Source: Lacrimispora xylanisolvens (lineage in GTDB: Bacteria; Bacillota; Clostridia; Lachnospirales; Lachnospiraceae). Taken from it: a DNA stretch of 64,000 nt. The DNA lies in NCBI RefSeq assembly GCF_002934545.1, contig NZ_PTJA01000010.1:124001-188000 (forward strand). Direction: 5' to 3'. Shown piece after piece: positions 51,962-60,495 of this stretch (positions are counted from its first letter, which is position 1; every line of letters starts with the position of its first letter). The notes below the pieces were generated by a model. The model ran no database searches. It worked only from the letters and a program-made list of their open reading frames with translations, and had not been told where the DNA came from. Position numbers and translations under genes: made by a program.

Positions 51962-53114
51962 CTCCTGCTTTTCTTTTCGGTGGCCTTGGCCCCATAAACT
52001 GATAGAAATAGGTCTTCATCATTCCATTATATATCTTACGGTTCTTATCTGCTTTTCTTCCGATATATCGTTCCGCATCCTCATATGCAGTAATCATGTA
52101 CAACGACCACGCATCAAGAGCAGCATATCGCTCTCCAATCTGGCGGTAAAGCTTTGGAAGATTTTCCTTTTCCTCAAGACGCTCTCCATATGGAGGATTG
52201 GTAATAATAAAACCATATTTTTTCGGATGGCTTAACGCCTCCACGGAGCGCTGCTGAAAATGGATGAGGTGGTCCACACCGGCAGATTCAGCATTGGTTC
52301 TGGCTGCTTTTACTATCTCAGGATCGATATCATATCCCTGTATATCAACCTTTACGTCATTATCTACCAGATCATTGGCTTCATCCATGGTATCATACCA
52401 GCATTTTCTTGGGATAATGTTCTTCCAGTCTTCTGATAGGAAGGACCGGTTCATACCCGGAGCTATATTAGCTGCCATCATGGCTGCTTCTATTACGAAT
52501 GTACCACTTCCGCAAAACGGATCCACCAGAATCCTGTCTTTGTTCCATGGTGTCAGCATGATCAGTGCTGCAGCCAGGGTCTCCGTAATGGGAGCCTTGC
52601 TGGTAAGGGTACGGTAACCTCTTTTATGGAGAGAATCTCCCGTGGTATCGATTCCTACGGTAACCTGATCTTTATACAGAAAAACACGAAGAGGATAGCT
52701 TGCACCATTCTCTTCAAACCATTCTACTTTATATGCACCCTTCATTCGCTCCACCATGGCTTTTTTCATAATGGACTGAATATCAGATGGGCTGAACAGC
52801 TTACTCTTGATGGAAGATGCTTTTGCCACCCAGAATTTTCCATCCGCAGGAATATACTCTTCCCAGGGTATTTTCTTAGTCGCCTGAAAAAGCTCTTCAA
52901 AGGAATCCGCATGAAAACTTCCTGCCTTTAAAAGCACTCGTTCTGCAGTTCTTAAAAATACATTGGCACGGCAGATAGCTTCGTCATCACCAAGAAACGT
53001 CACTCTTCCGTCTTCCACTAAGGTTATATCGTATCCAAGATCTGTTATTTCTTTCTTTAATACCGCCTCCATACCAAAATGGCAGGGAGCAATGAGTTCG
53101 TAAGTTTTTTTCAC
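51945..53114 (-). CDS. THUMP-domain RNA methyltransferase (YpsC/RlmL-N type)
   Basis: 389 aa. N-terminal THUMP domain to about residue 155, then a class I SAM methyltransferase with DPFCGSGTFVIEAA near 195 and the catalytic NPPY in IITNPPYGERL near 305. Probably N2-guanine methylation of 23S rRNA. Confidence 0.9.
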   Translation of the reverse strand: MKKTYELIAPCHFGMEAVLKKEITDLGYDITLVEDGRVTFLGDDEAICRANVFLRTAERVLLKAGSFHADSFEELFQATKKIPWEEYIPADGKFWVAKASSIKSKLFSPSDIQSIMKKAMVERMKGAYKVEWFEENGASYPLRVFLYKDQVTVGIDTTGDSLHKRGYRTLTSKAPITETLAAALIMLTPWNKDRILVDPFCGSGTFVIEAAMMAANIAPGMNRSFLSEDWKNIIPRKCWYDTMDEANDLVDNDVKVDIQGYDIDPEIVKAARTNAESAGVDHLIHFQQRSVEALSHPKKYGFIITNPPYGERLEEKENLPKLYRQIGERYAALDAWSLYMITAYEDAERYIGRKADKNRKIYNGMMKTYFYQFMGPRPPKRKAGDEFEK

Positions 53115-53115
53115 A

Positions 53116-53664
53116 TTATTCTCCTAAGTTCATTTCTTTTACAATGTTACCATCAAAGTCCATAATCCTGAAGATCCGGTCTTCCAGCAGTGCATAGGTA
53201 GGAGGATTTCCTCCTTTTGGAATGGAAACAGAACCTGGGTTAAGTATGGTAATGTCTCCAAAGGTTTCAGCAGTCAGGATATGGGTATGACCGTGAAGCA
53301 GAATATCTCCCTTTTGCATTGGCAGAAGATTTTCTTTGTTGTAGATATGTCCATGAGTGGCATAAATAGTCAGGCCATTAATTGCAAACAACGCATAATC
53401 AGAAAGAACCGGGAATTCCAGTACCATCTGATCTACTTCCGCATCACAGTTTCCCCGGACATTATAAATCTGATCTTTATAACTGTTAAGCATGGAGATG
53501 ACCTCTTTGGGTGCATATTCTTTGGGAAGATCATTTCTTGGTCCATGGTAAAGAATATCCCCAAGGAGGATCAGTCTCTCAGCTCCTGATTTTTTATATA
53601 CATCTAACAGCTCCCTGCAATAATAAGCAGAGCCGTGAATGTCGGAAGCAATCATATATTTCAT
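53116..53664 (-). CDS. YfcE-family phosphodiesterase
   Basis: 182 aa. Metal motifs ASDIHGS, LGDILYHGP, GNCD, THGH and LHGHTH in the YfcE order. One base separates its stop from the methyltransferase start. Second phosphoesterase of this kind in the window. Confidence 0.9.
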   Translation of the reverse strand: MKYMIASDIHGSAYYCRELLDVYKKSGAERLILLGDILYHGPRNDLPKEYAPKEVISMLNSYKDQIYNVRGNCDAEVDQMVLEFPVLSDYALFAINGLTIYATHGHIYNKENLLPMQKGDILLHGHTHILTAETFGDITILNPGSVSIPKGGNPPTYALLEDRIFRIMDFDGNIVKEMNLGE

Positions 53665-53733
53665 ACGTATTTTCTCCTTTACTGTTTATCAGGTATATTT
53701 TAAGACCTGGAAGGTATATCTGTCAATGAATAC

Positions 53734-54042
53734 CTATCCACGTACCATATATTTTCCCCTGTAATAGGAGATTCCATTAGCCAGATTGATGACATGATAA
53801 CCCATTGACTCCAAATGTCTGCAAACATTCATGCTTTGTCCGCCCCTGGCACAATAAAAGATCAGTGTTTTATCTCTGGGCAGCTGGTTTCTCCAATAAT
53901 CATACTCCTCATAAGGAAGATTGACTGCCCCCTTTAAATGTCCTTTTTGATAAGAAGATGAACTCCGAAGATCTATAATCATAATATTACTATTATATTC
54001 TATATATTGATCGACTTCCCATACCGGTATTGTCGTGAACAT
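53734..54042 (-). CDS. Rhodanese-like domain protein
   Basis: 102 aa, a single rhodanese domain. Catalytic Cys in FYCARGGQS near residue 67, preceded by LPYEEYD. Sulfurtransferase in principle; acceptor unknown. Confidence 0.88.
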   Translation of the reverse strand: MFTTIPVWEVDQYIEYNSNIMIIDLRSSSSYQKGHLKGAVNLPYEEYDYWRNQLPRDKTLIFYCARGGQSMNVCRHLESMGYHVINLANGISYYRGKYMVRG

Positions 54043-54109
54043 ACTATCACCTGTCCTTTCTAGTAATAATATATTCCGAATTTTCCAGGATGCGAAAGGA
54101 CAAAAAAAA

Positions 54110-54146
54110 CGCGGGAAAGGACACGATGTCTCTTTCCCACGCCTTT
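54110..54146. terminator. Terminator of the repeat-protein gene
   Basis: GCGTGGGAAAGAGAC paired with GTCCTTTCCCGCG (minus strand), then TTTTTTTT. Also T-rich on the plus strand. Confidence 0.82.
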
Positions 54147-54163
54147 TTTAATTTTGTCTGTTA

Positions 54164-54397
54164 TTAAAATTTGTTCTGGCTGCTGTTACGGCTGGAATCA
54201 CGGCTGGAATCACGGCTGGAGTCACGGCTGCAGTCACGGCTGGAATTACGGCTATCCTGCATCTTGTCCTGCATTTTATCCTGCATCTTATTCTGGCTGT
54301 TTGTACTCTTGTTCTTATTGTTGTTCTGGCTTGATGTGTAATTCTTAGAAGAATTATCCATATCGTTGTAGCTGTCATTATAATTATTCTTAGACAT
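54164..54397 (-). CDS. Low-complexity repeat protein
   Basis: 77 aa from ATG 54397 (AGGAGG seven bases upstream). Hydrophilic and nearly all Asn, Ser, Asp, Arg, Lys, Gln. Two tandem repeats: KMQD three times and SRDS about five times, with one Cys. No signal peptide. Likely unstructured; Ser/Arg/Asp repeats might serve in spore coat or nucleic-acid binding, but no evidence decides this. Confidence 0.7.
   Translation of the reverse strand: MSKNNYNDSYNDMDNSSKNYTSSQNNNKNKSTNSQNKMQDKMQDKMQDSRNSSRDCSRDSSRDSSRDSSRNSSQNKF
54178..54290. repeat. Tandem 12-bp repeats in the small-protein gene
   Basis: ACGGCTGGAATC-type units, about five copies (54187-54250), and TGCATCTTGTCC-type units, three copies (54257-54292). 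Multiples of three, so copy-number changes keep the frame. Confidence 0.8.
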
Positions 54398-54518
54398 TTT
54401 CATACCTCCTGTGGGCGTTTTTTGTTACATGGTGTAGTATGGCGAATATCCGACAGAATATACTTGATTTTTTGTATTGGATAATTCTGAATTTTTTAGA
54501 ATTGTTTTTAAAATAACT

Positions 54519-54547
54519 TTGCATTTTTACATAGCCTATATTATAAT
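54519..54547 (+). promoter_or_regulatory. Promoter of candidate small RNA
   Basis: TTGCAT (54519-54524), 17-bp spacer, TATAAT (54542-54547). Confidence 0.6.
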
Positions 54548-54553
54548 TTACTT

Positions 54554-54642
54554 GAGGAATATTATTCCTCATCCTTATTAATTATTTATACTCCCCTCAG
54601 AAGCAGCCGAATAGCTCCCCTATTCAGGCTGTTTCTCTTTGA
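54554..54642 (+). ncRNA. Candidate small RNA, about 90 nt
   Basis: Starts at the promoter's expected +1 with an inverted repeat GAGGAATA/TATTCCTC-like (54554-54570), then an AT-rich linker with CUCCCCUC, then a terminator stem AGCAGCC-GAATAG/CTATTC-GGCTGTT followed by TCTCTTTG. It encodes no peptide with a ribosome site that I can see. Confidence 0.4.
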
Positions 54643-54773
54643 TGAGAAATCTGTGTATTTTATGCAATGCATTATTGATAAGTTTATTACGATTGTTCCA
54701 TGCCATTATGGTAACATATCCCATTCAATGTGCAATTACTTTTGCTAACCCATCCATCGCCCGGCAAATACAA

Positions 54774-54804
54774 AAGACCTCCGGCAATCCCATGCCGAAG
54801 GTCC
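54774..54804 (-). terminator. Terminator of the NlpC/P60 gene
   Basis: GACCTTCGGCA/TGCCGGAGGTC stem on the minus strand, followed by TTTTG. Confidence 0.75.
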
Positions 54805-54841
54805 TATATCCCTTTCCAAAATCCGGTAATCCGCTATTCCA

Positions 54842-55573
54842 TTAATCGCCAAGCACGTTGACAATCTTTACAGGTGTCCGATAGTTCCACGGAGATGTCT
54901 TAATACCTGTACTATAAGTTGAGGAATGTACTACTTCTCCATTCCCGATATACATGGCAACATGATTGATGGAGCTTCCGCTTCCGTAGAAAATCAGGTC
55001 GCCTGGGCGCATCTGATCTGCGCTCACGGATCTTCCCTGTGAAGCCTGTCCACCTGATGAACGGCTGATGGAAAGTCCTGCTGCATGCTGCATTACATAT
55101 CTTGTAAATCCGGAGCAATCCACTCCTGTATGAGGATCACTGCCACCGTAGGAATAACGACCGCCTACGAACTGCAGTGCATAAGTAACAATGCTTTGTC
55201 TGAAATTAACGGTTGACTGAGCCTGAGCCTTCTCTTCCAGTGCTTTTAAAGTTTCTTCATCGGTTGCAGTTACAGTGGCACTTCCTTCTGCCGGTAAATA
55301 GCCATATGTATCGTTCACCTTAACTTTTAAAAATCCATCCCCCATATCTTCCACAACTTCAAAGGCGGATCCTTTGGAAGCGTTCATTAAGGGTTCTGTA
55401 CCTTCTTCATCTTTACTGATTGTAACCTGATCTGTATTAACGGTTACCATGTAATTTCCAAAACTTAATCCTGGGCCGGATACCTCATCTGCTCTTACAT
55501 CTGAAGGAACTGCAATGATCATTGTTCCACAAAAAGCCATAAGTCCTAACGTTTTCCATACTTTGTTTATCAT
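54842..55573 (-). CDS. Secreted NlpC/P60 endopeptidase with SH3 domain (copy 1)
   Basis: 243 aa from ATG 55573 (SD TAGGAG). Signal peptide (about 1-30, cleavage near VRADE), a bacterial SH3 domain to about residue 100, then NlpC/P60 with Cys in HTGVDCSGFTRY near 150 and His in NHVAMYIGNGEVVHSS near 205. Cuts peptidoglycan stem peptides. Followed by copy 2 upstream on the same strand; both share domain order. Confidence 0.88.
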   Translation of the reverse strand: MINKVWKTLGLMAFCGTMIIAVPSDVRADEVSGPGLSFGNYMVTVNTDQVTISKDEEGTEPLMNASKGSAFEVVEDMGDGFLKVKVNDTYGYLPAEGSATVTATDEETLKALEEKAQAQSTVNFRQSIVTYALQFVGGRYSYGGSDPHTGVDCSGFTRYVMQHAAGLSISRSSGGQASQGRSVSADQMRPGDLIFYGSGSSINHVAMYIGNGEVVHSSTYSTGIKTSPWNYRTPVKIVNVLGD

Positions 55574-55705
55574 CGGGAAATTTGCTCCTATTTTTACTTT
55601 TTGAGTTTCAAATGTTACGTAATTATTAATTTCATTACGGTTATTATACATTTATTTTATCTTTTCGTCAAGTATTATTTAAAACTGCACGAATTTAAAA
55701 TTATA

Positions 55706-56398
55706 TTAGTTTAAAACACTGACAAATTTCACAGGTTTGCGATACATGACGTTTGTTACGATAATTCCTGTTTTTTCGGTGGATGCATGGATTACTTTCC
55801 CATCTCCCATATACAAAGCGACATGATTAATGGATCCGTTTTTTCCATAAAATACCAGATCACCTGGACGGGCCTGATCATAACTTACGATTTTTCCTTC
55901 CCCTGACTGGGACCTTGCGCTGTGATCCAGCTCCACATCTGCGGTCTTTTTAAGGACATATCTGGTAAATCCGGAACAATCCACTCCAGTGCTGGGATTT
56001 ACACCACCATATACGTAACGTCCACCAACGAACTGAAGAGCATAGTCCACAACTTCTTTCCGCTCCAGTGCAGACTCGTCCACTTTTTCCTGAGTTTTTT
56101 CGATCAATGTTGCAGAATCACTCCGTATGTAACCGTCGCCTTCCGGAACTTTCACCTTCAGCCAGCCATCCTTGGCAGGCTCAATCACCTCACAGGTCTG
56201 GCCTTCCAAAGCAGAAGTCACAACTGATCCGCCATCCTCCGCAGTGGTTCTGACTGATACAGGCTTGTCCAGTCTTGCATAAAGAGTTGTACTGGTTTCT
56301 ACTGTGATTTCATCCGCTTTCGCCTCTGTCTGATAGTTTAAACTTAAGGTTGTTAAAAGTCCTAAAAGTCCCATGACCTTCCACATTCTGATTTTCAT
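55706..56398 (-). CDS. Secreted NlpC/P60 endopeptidase with SH3 domain (copy 2)
   Basis: 230 aa. Signal peptide (about 1-28), SH3 domain, then NlpC/P60 with VDCSGFTRY near 140 and NHVALYMGDGKVIHAS near 195. SD AGGAGA before ATG 56398. Tandem paralogue of copy 1, with separate promoters likely because about 130 bp separate them. Confidence 0.88.
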   Translation of the reverse strand: MKIRMWKVMGLLGLLTTLSLNYQTEAKADEITVETSTTLYARLDKPVSVRTTAEDGGSVVTSALEGQTCEVIEPAKDGWLKVKVPEGDGYIRSDSATLIEKTQEKVDESALERKEVVDYALQFVGGRYVYGGVNPSTGVDCSGFTRYVLKKTADVELDHSARSQSGEGKIVSYDQARPGDLVFYGKNGSINHVALYMGDGKVIHASTEKTGIIVTNVMYRKPVKFVSVLN

Positions 56399-56507
56399 AA
56401 CGAATCTCCTGTCTGCGTATGATAGCTGTTACCGCAAATATTTGACTTAAATATTACATAATTGTTACATTTTGAATTATATCCTCTGTTGCAGCTTTTG
56501 TCAAGCA

Positions 56508-56547
56508 AAAACGGCATTTATGACCACTCACAGTCATAAATGCCGTT
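56508..56547. terminator. Terminator of the DUF1700 gene
   Basis: AACGGCATTTATGAC and its complement, a 15-bp stem with an 8-base loop, followed on the minus strand by TTTTTGCTTG. Confidence 0.85.
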
Positions 56548-56593
56548 ATACTTTTGTAATATATTCCATTTATATTGTTACATATTAGTGACG

Positions 56594-57067
56594 TTATCGT
56601 TTCAATCCTCTTACAAACCAGTATATCAGGCCAATTAAAAGCAGTGGTCCCATCAAAGGTGCCAAAAGGCTGAAAATACCAGTAACGATGGTTCCCACAA
56701 GGAGGAAAAAAAAGACAATGGCGACTACTCCAAGAAGCTTCCAATACCATTTACTTAAATCATAATAATGCATCCCCCGTCTTTCCTGCCTGGGTTCCTC
56801 ATATACATTCTGATCCTGTCCGGTAAAAGAACTATAAAAACCGCCGGTGCTGCTGCTTTCTTTTGCATTCTCACTGGCCTCTATAATCGTCTTGGCAATC
56901 AGTCTCGGGTCTCCAATTGCTTCGGTGACAGCTTCTTCCGAAGAGCCCTTTAAAACTTCTCCACGGATATATTCTTCGTAATATCTGATATTTTCTTCCA
57001 CCACGCTTCCGGGAACCTCTCCTGTAAGGGTATCCCTTAAACGCTGTAAAAATTCCTGTCTGCTCAT
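56594..57067 (-). CDS. DUF1700 (HAAS-signalling) membrane protein
   Basis: 157 aa from ATG 57067 (AAGGAGG five bases upstream). Soluble N-terminal helical domain (SRQEFLQRLRDTL; IRYYEEYI; EEAVTEAIGDPRLIAK) typical of DUF1700, then two hydrophobic segments (about 112-135 and 140-155). Such proteins often pair with a PadR regulator, which is not seen here. Confidence 0.8.
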   Translation of the reverse strand: MSRQEFLQRLRDTLTGEVPGSVVEENIRYYEEYIRGEVLKGSSEEAVTEAIGDPRLIAKTIIEASENAKESSSTGGFYSSFTGQDQNVYEEPRQERRGMHYYDLSKWYWKLLGVVAIVFFFLLVGTIVTGIFSLLAPLMGPLLLIGLIYWFVRGLKR

Positions 57068-57177
57068 CTGAGCCTCCTTCAATAAAGTAAGTAACTTCCG
57101 ACTATTTTACCATTTGACAGGGGTTCCGTAAAGAAATCTTATCTGAAAAAAATCTTAATTTTTCATAATGTGCCAGA

Positions 57178-59115
57178 CTACTCAATACGTTCTTTTATGA
57201 TTCCCTCCCGGTATGCTGCCACAAGCTCCTTTAGATCCTCAATTCTTCCTGTCAGTTCCGCCCCTTTATCCGTATCGGCAACCATCACCCGGCGTTTCAT
57301 ATTCTCAACAACCGAAACCTTTGGCGTGCTCTCCTTTTCCGGATCAAAAGGTTTGTGCTCTGCCAGAGCCAGGTGGTTGGAATTATAAATCAGTGTATAT
57401 CCTGCAATTCCAGTCTTTGACTGATACGCCTTTGACAGCCCTCCGTCTATGAGAAACAGTCTGCCTCCAGCTTTCACCGGTGATTCTCCCTCTTTAATTT
57501 TTACCGGGACGTGACCATTTATAATATGGGCACTTTCTCCGGAAAGCCCGAATTCACTTAATATTTTCTCGCAGTATTCTTCCTTTATGCTTAAACGGTA
57601 ATATGGATTCATGGGTTCCATATGGGTCTGATGATCTTCAATAAAGTAATGTTCAAAGGTGGTCATCTTACCTTTTCCATATACCGGGGACTTGGCTCCG
57701 CACCATAAATACCACATGAAATCTCTGGCATCTCTGCTTTCCTGGGTGTGTTCCGGAAGAAAGTAAGCATTCTGAATCTTATTATCAACATAATCCATGA
57801 GAGCTTTTCCTGAATAGGACGAGCCTTCCATACAGATTTCTTCAAATGTACCATCTTCCCGCATGGGAATGCACCCATGATAGAGGAGATTGGAATTATA
57901 GCATTTGTACATGCTTCCATGGGAATAGAGGAAACGCACGTGACGGTGAAGCAGTTCATTATGGAGAAATGAAAGCTGCAGCGTACGCAAAAGTTCCTCT
58001 TCCTCTTCGTTTAGTGTCAGCGGACTTGCCGGATCAATGGTGGGAAACGATGCATCAAGTAGAGGATATTCCTTTCCCTCTATGGTTACAGTTCCCTTAT
58101 TGTAATCGATGGCATTGAGCAAAATTCTGTCATTCATTTCATATTCCGGGTGACGCTTTATAATCTGCCCTTCCACTTTAAACTGAATTATGGCAATTGC
58201 CTTATGCATCTTGGCTGCCAGTCCCGGGTCCACCGCATCGTAAATATTTTCATCAAGAATCTGGGGTGAAAAACGCTCACAGGGGTCGTTGCGGTATACT
58301 CTGGCAGCAAACATGGAAAGCGGTCTTAAATTAATTCCATAACCATCCTCCAGAACATCGAAGCTGTTGTAGCTGATGGCAATTCTTAGAACGTTGCAGA
58401 TACAGGCCAGATTCCCTGTTGCTGCTCCCATCCATGAAATATCATGGTTTCCCCACTGAATGTCCACATCGTGAAATTGTAAAAGCTCATTCATAATCAT
58501 ATCTGCTCTCGGACCGCGGTCAAAAATATCTCCGATGATATGAAGACAGTCAATGGTTAAATTCTGAATCAGTTCACAAAGAGCTATGATAAATTTATCT
58601 CCAATCCGAATATCAATAATGGATCTGATGATTTCGCTGTAGTATACCCGTTTGTTGTCATCGTTATAATCAACATGAAGAAGTTCGTCTATGATGTAAG
58701 CAAATTCCGGTGGCATCTTTTTTCTGACCTTGGATCTGGTGTATTTTGAAGATACAACCTTGCAGATCTGCACCAGACGGTAAATTGTCACCCTCAGCCA
58801 GTCATCATCTGCCTGCCCGCTAAGCTCCAGCTGATTCATAATGCGGTCGGGATAATAAATCAGGTTTGCTAATTCCACTTCCTCTTTTTCGGGTAAGATA
58901 TGACTGAACGTTTCAGAAATCTTTTCCCGAATCACACCGGAAGCGCTCCTTAACAAATGGATAAAGGCCTCGTGTTCCCCGTGCAAATCACTGAAAAAAT
59001 ACTCAGTCCCCTTGGGAAGTCCCTGAATTGCAGTCAGATTAATAATCTCACTGGAAGCCGCCCGGATGGTGGGATATTCCCTTGCCATAAGCTTTAAATA
59101 AGCCAAATCTTTCAT
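57178..59115 (-). CDS. fbp: Fructose-1,6-bisphosphatase class III
   Basis: 645 aa from ATG 59115 (SD GGGAGAA), the usual length of the Firmicute-specific class III enzyme. Gluconeogenic step giving fructose-6-phosphate. Metallophosphatase motifs: YFFSDLHGEHEAFIHLLR near residue 40, IIGDIFDRGPRADM near 200, WGNHDISWMG near 225, and INGHVPVKIKEGESPV near 540. Confidence 0.95.
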   Translation of the reverse strand: MKDLAYLKLMAREYPTIRAASSEIINLTAIQGLPKGTEYFFSDLHGEHEAFIHLLRSASGVIREKISETFSHILPEKEEVELANLIYYPDRIMNQLELSGQADDDWLRVTIYRLVQICKVVSSKYTRSKVRKKMPPEFAYIIDELLHVDYNDDNKRVYYSEIIRSIIDIRIGDKFIIALCELIQNLTIDCLHIIGDIFDRGPRADMIMNELLQFHDVDIQWGNHDISWMGAATGNLACICNVLRIAISYNSFDVLEDGYGINLRPLSMFAARVYRNDPCERFSPQILDENIYDAVDPGLAAKMHKAIAIIQFKVEGQIIKRHPEYEMNDRILLNAIDYNKGTVTIEGKEYPLLDASFPTIDPASPLTLNEEEEELLRTLQLSFLHNELLHRHVRFLYSHGSMYKCYNSNLLYHGCIPMREDGTFEEICMEGSSYSGKALMDYVDNKIQNAYFLPEHTQESRDARDFMWYLWCGAKSPVYGKGKMTTFEHYFIEDHQTHMEPMNPYYRLSIKEEYCEKILSEFGLSGESAHIINGHVPVKIKEGESPVKAGGRLFLIDGGLSKAYQSKTGIAGYTLIYNSNHLALAEHKPFDPEKESTPKVSVVENMKRRVMVADTDKGAELTGRIEDLKELVAAYREGIIKERIE

Positions 59116-59270
59116 AAATACGTTCTCCCTTTTTTGACACAGTTGCATTGCTTTGAATTTTATAGTATCATAAAAAACGTCAATTTTAAACCCCTTTCGC
59201 CCGACGGCCGTCCATGGCCGGCCAGGCTATGAACGTAAAACCGGGAACACCCCAGAAAAAGGAGATACAG

Positions 59271-60077
59271 ATGGAACAATTATATGTTTTCGGAACTGGC
59301 AATGCCGCTGCCACCAAATGCTATAATACCTGCTTTGCCTTAAAAGATGACGAGGAATATTTTATGATTGACGCCGGAGGCGGCAACGGAATCCTCTCTA
59401 TATTAGATGACTTGAATGTGGATCTGTCTCACATTCACCATATATTTGCAACTCATGAACACACCGATCATATTCTTGGTATTATCTGGGTGGTGCGTTT
59501 TATCGGAGCCAGAATCAAATCGGAGAACTACGATGGGGATCTAAATATTTACAGTCATAAAAATCTGGTATCCGTAATTGATACTCTCTGCCGCCTCACT
59601 TTGCAGAAAAAATTTTATGATCTCATTGGAACCAGGATTCATTTAATTCCGGTGGAAGACGGAGAAACCAGATCCATACTTGGATATGACATCACTTTTT
59701 TTGATATTCATTCCACAAAAGCAGAGCAGTATGGATTTACCACAACTCTGCATAACGGAAAGCGCCTGTCCTTTTGCGGTGATGAGCCTTATAACCCCAA
59801 ATGCCATGAATTTGTTAAAGGAACCAGCTGGCTGCTCCATGAAACTTTTTGCCTTTATAAGGACCGGGAAGTATTTAAGCCCTACGAAAAGCATCATAGT
59901 ACAGTCACCGATGCCTGTAAACTTGCAGAGGAATTAAAGGCAGAGCATTTGATTTTATGGCACACTGAGGATAAGAACTTAAAAAACAGAAAAGAGCTCT
60001 ATACCAGTGAGGGAAGTCCTTTCTTTTCCGGTGAACTTCTGATTCCGGAAGACAAAGAAATTATTAAACTTTCCTGA
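59271..60077 (+). CDS. Metallo-beta-lactamase-fold hydrolase
   Basis: 268 aa from ATG 59271 (SD AAAGGAG). Zinc motif THEHTDHILG near residue 60 (HxHxDH), further metal Asp/His in SFCGDEPY and LHETF near 165-185 and LWHTEDKN near 230. The RNase Z-like arrangement suggests a phosphodiesterase. Divergent from fbp. Confidence 0.82.
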   Translation: MEQLYVFGTGNAAATKCYNTCFALKDDEEYFMIDAGGGNGILSILDDLNVDLSHIHHIFATHEHTDHILGIIWVVRFIGARIKSENYDGDLNIYSHKNLVSVIDTLCRLTLQKKFYDLIGTRIHLIPVEDGETRSILGYDITFFDIHSTKAEQYGFTTTLHNGKRLSFCGDEPYNPKCHEFVKGTSWLLHETFCLYKDREVFKPYEKHHSTVTDACKLAEELKAEHLILWHTEDKNLKNRKELYTSEGSPFFSGELLIPEDKEIIKLS

Positions 60078-60146
60078 TAAAAAAATCACGCTCGTCCCCG
60101 GCACTGCATATCATATAACAATAGAAAAAGCAAAGGAGTTTCTCAT

Positions 60147-60440
60147 ATGTTGTGCCCGGGCGGCTTTACCCCTTACCGTGACGTCGACTGCAGAGACCTG
60201 GCTATTTTCTATGAGGCCACCAGGGATTTACGCGGCACTACCTACAAGCCCTATCTGGTGGCAACACAGGAAGCCAGGGGAGTCAACTTCCGATTTATCT
60301 GCAACTCCACGATTATGACCAGACCTCCTCAGAATGCAATCACCATGGTTTGCATTTTTAAACCCTTTTGCAAAGAACATGATAAGGCCAGGGCGGTTGT
60401 GACGAGTATCTGTAAAATGGGATGCTACAATTGTTATTAA
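60147..60440 (+). CDS. Small cysteine-rich protein of unknown function
   Basis: 97 aa, SD AAAGGAG eight bases before ATG 60147. Eight cysteines at 3, 15, 52, 69, 75, 88, 93 and 96, the last three as KMGCYNCY at the C-terminus. No signal peptide or membrane segment. Followed by a terminator. The cysteine spacing would allow metal binding. No family recognised. Confidence 0.7.
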   Translation: MLCPGGFTPYRDVDCRDLAIFYEATRDLRGTTYKPYLVATQEARGVNFRFICNSTIMTRPPQNAITMVCIFKPFCKEHDKARAVVTSICKMGCYNCY

Positions 60441-60444
60441 ATAT

Positions 60445-60482
60445 AAATCGGAACGGTTTTCGCACCGTCCCGATTTTTTAAT
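60445..60482 (+). terminator. Terminator of the small Cys-rich gene
   Basis: AATCGG-a-ACGGT/ACCGT-c-CCGATT stem followed by TTTTT. Confidence 0.85.
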
Positions 60483-60495
60483 TGTACCAATTTTT

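Larger units (their letters stand above)
54404..54841. other. 438-bp intergenic region
   Basis: Holds a promoter-hairpin-terminator unit on the plus strand (54519-54642) and the terminator of the NlpC/P60 gene (54774-54804). No coding region seen. Confidence 0.6.

Noticed and set aside
54178-54290. Short regular repeats resembling a CRISPR array
   Set aside because: Units are 12 bp with no spacers, lie inside a coding frame and have no cas genes near.
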